Shown: positions 22,305-22,308 of the stretch, one piece after another
Layout: every line of letters begins with the position of its first letter
Position numbering within the stretch: position 1 is the first letter of the stretch
Assembly: GCA_016303235.1 (NCBI GenBank)
Contig: JAEDMB010000012.1
Span: forward strand, 1 to 22,308
DNA length: 22,308 bases
DNA from: Oscillospiraceae bacterium
GTDB lineage: Bacteria; Bacillota; Clostridia; Oscillospirales; Ruminococcaceae
Reading direction: 5' to 3'
The notes under the pieces: model-generated
The model's input: only the letters and a program-made list of their open reading frames with translations
What the model was told of the DNA's origin: nothing
The model's database searches: none
Position numbers and translations under genes: made by a program

Positions 22305-22308
22305 ATTA

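Noticed and set aside
1..22308. CRISPR arrays, insertion sequences, long direct repeats or a defence island
   Set aside because: Reading through the whole window, I saw no regularly spaced repeats, transposase motifs or terminal inverted repeats. AddAB and the NERD protein alone do not make a defence island.

Overview
The window reads as an ordinary chromosomal stretch of a low-GC, Gram-positive anaerobe. It is most likely a clostridial member of the Oscillospiraceae/Ruminococcus group. The evidence is AddAB rather than RecBCD, a GatCAB-type amidotransferase, a clostridial AdhE, a DUF4364 protein, a four-cysteine S18, strong AGGAGG-type ribosome binding sites and A+T-rich spacers. Nothing looks phage-borne, plasmid-borne or transposable, and there is no CRISPR array.

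Layout. (1) 1-3290, plus strand: the last codons of a probable gatA, a small cupin, gatB and an AI-2E-family membrane permease, closed by a strong terminator. (2) 3288-5870, minus strand: adhE, the bifunctional aldehyde/alcohol dehydrogenase for ethanol fermentation. (3) 5990-6200: a promoter, tRNA-Ser(UGA) and two tandem terminator hairpins. (4) 6243-14600, minus strand: a secreted GH25 lysozyme, then addB and addA (double-strand break repair helicase-nuclease), then a very A+T-rich 102-residue orphan gene. (5) 14679-15723, plus strand: an RluA-family pseudouridine synthase. It faces (6) 15723-19803, minus strand: aroB-aroA-aroC-DUF4364, three shikimate-pathway genes tightly packed with a putative regulator, behind a promoter and a terminator-like leader hairpin. 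(7) 19857-21112, plus strand: rpsF-ssb-rpsR, with a leader that can fold around the rpsF ribosome binding site. (8) 21116-22304: a DUF378 membrane protein (minus), a membrane-anchored NERD-domain protein (plus), and tRNA-Cys and tRNA-Gly in tandem on the minus strand.

The units are mostly independent housekeeping operons: translation (gatB, tRNAs, rpsF/rpsR, RluA), DNA maintenance (addAB, ssb), aromatic amino acid synthesis (aroBAC), fermentation (adhE) and envelope (GH25, permease, DUF378). I do not see a convincing new multi-gene system. The points most worth a second look are the RNA leaders of aroB and rpsF, the A+T-rich orphan beside tRNA-Ser, DUF4364 inside the aro operon, the GH25-addBA arrangement and the anchored NERD protein. 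All base counts and coordinates were derived by hand from the sequence, and no database was searched.
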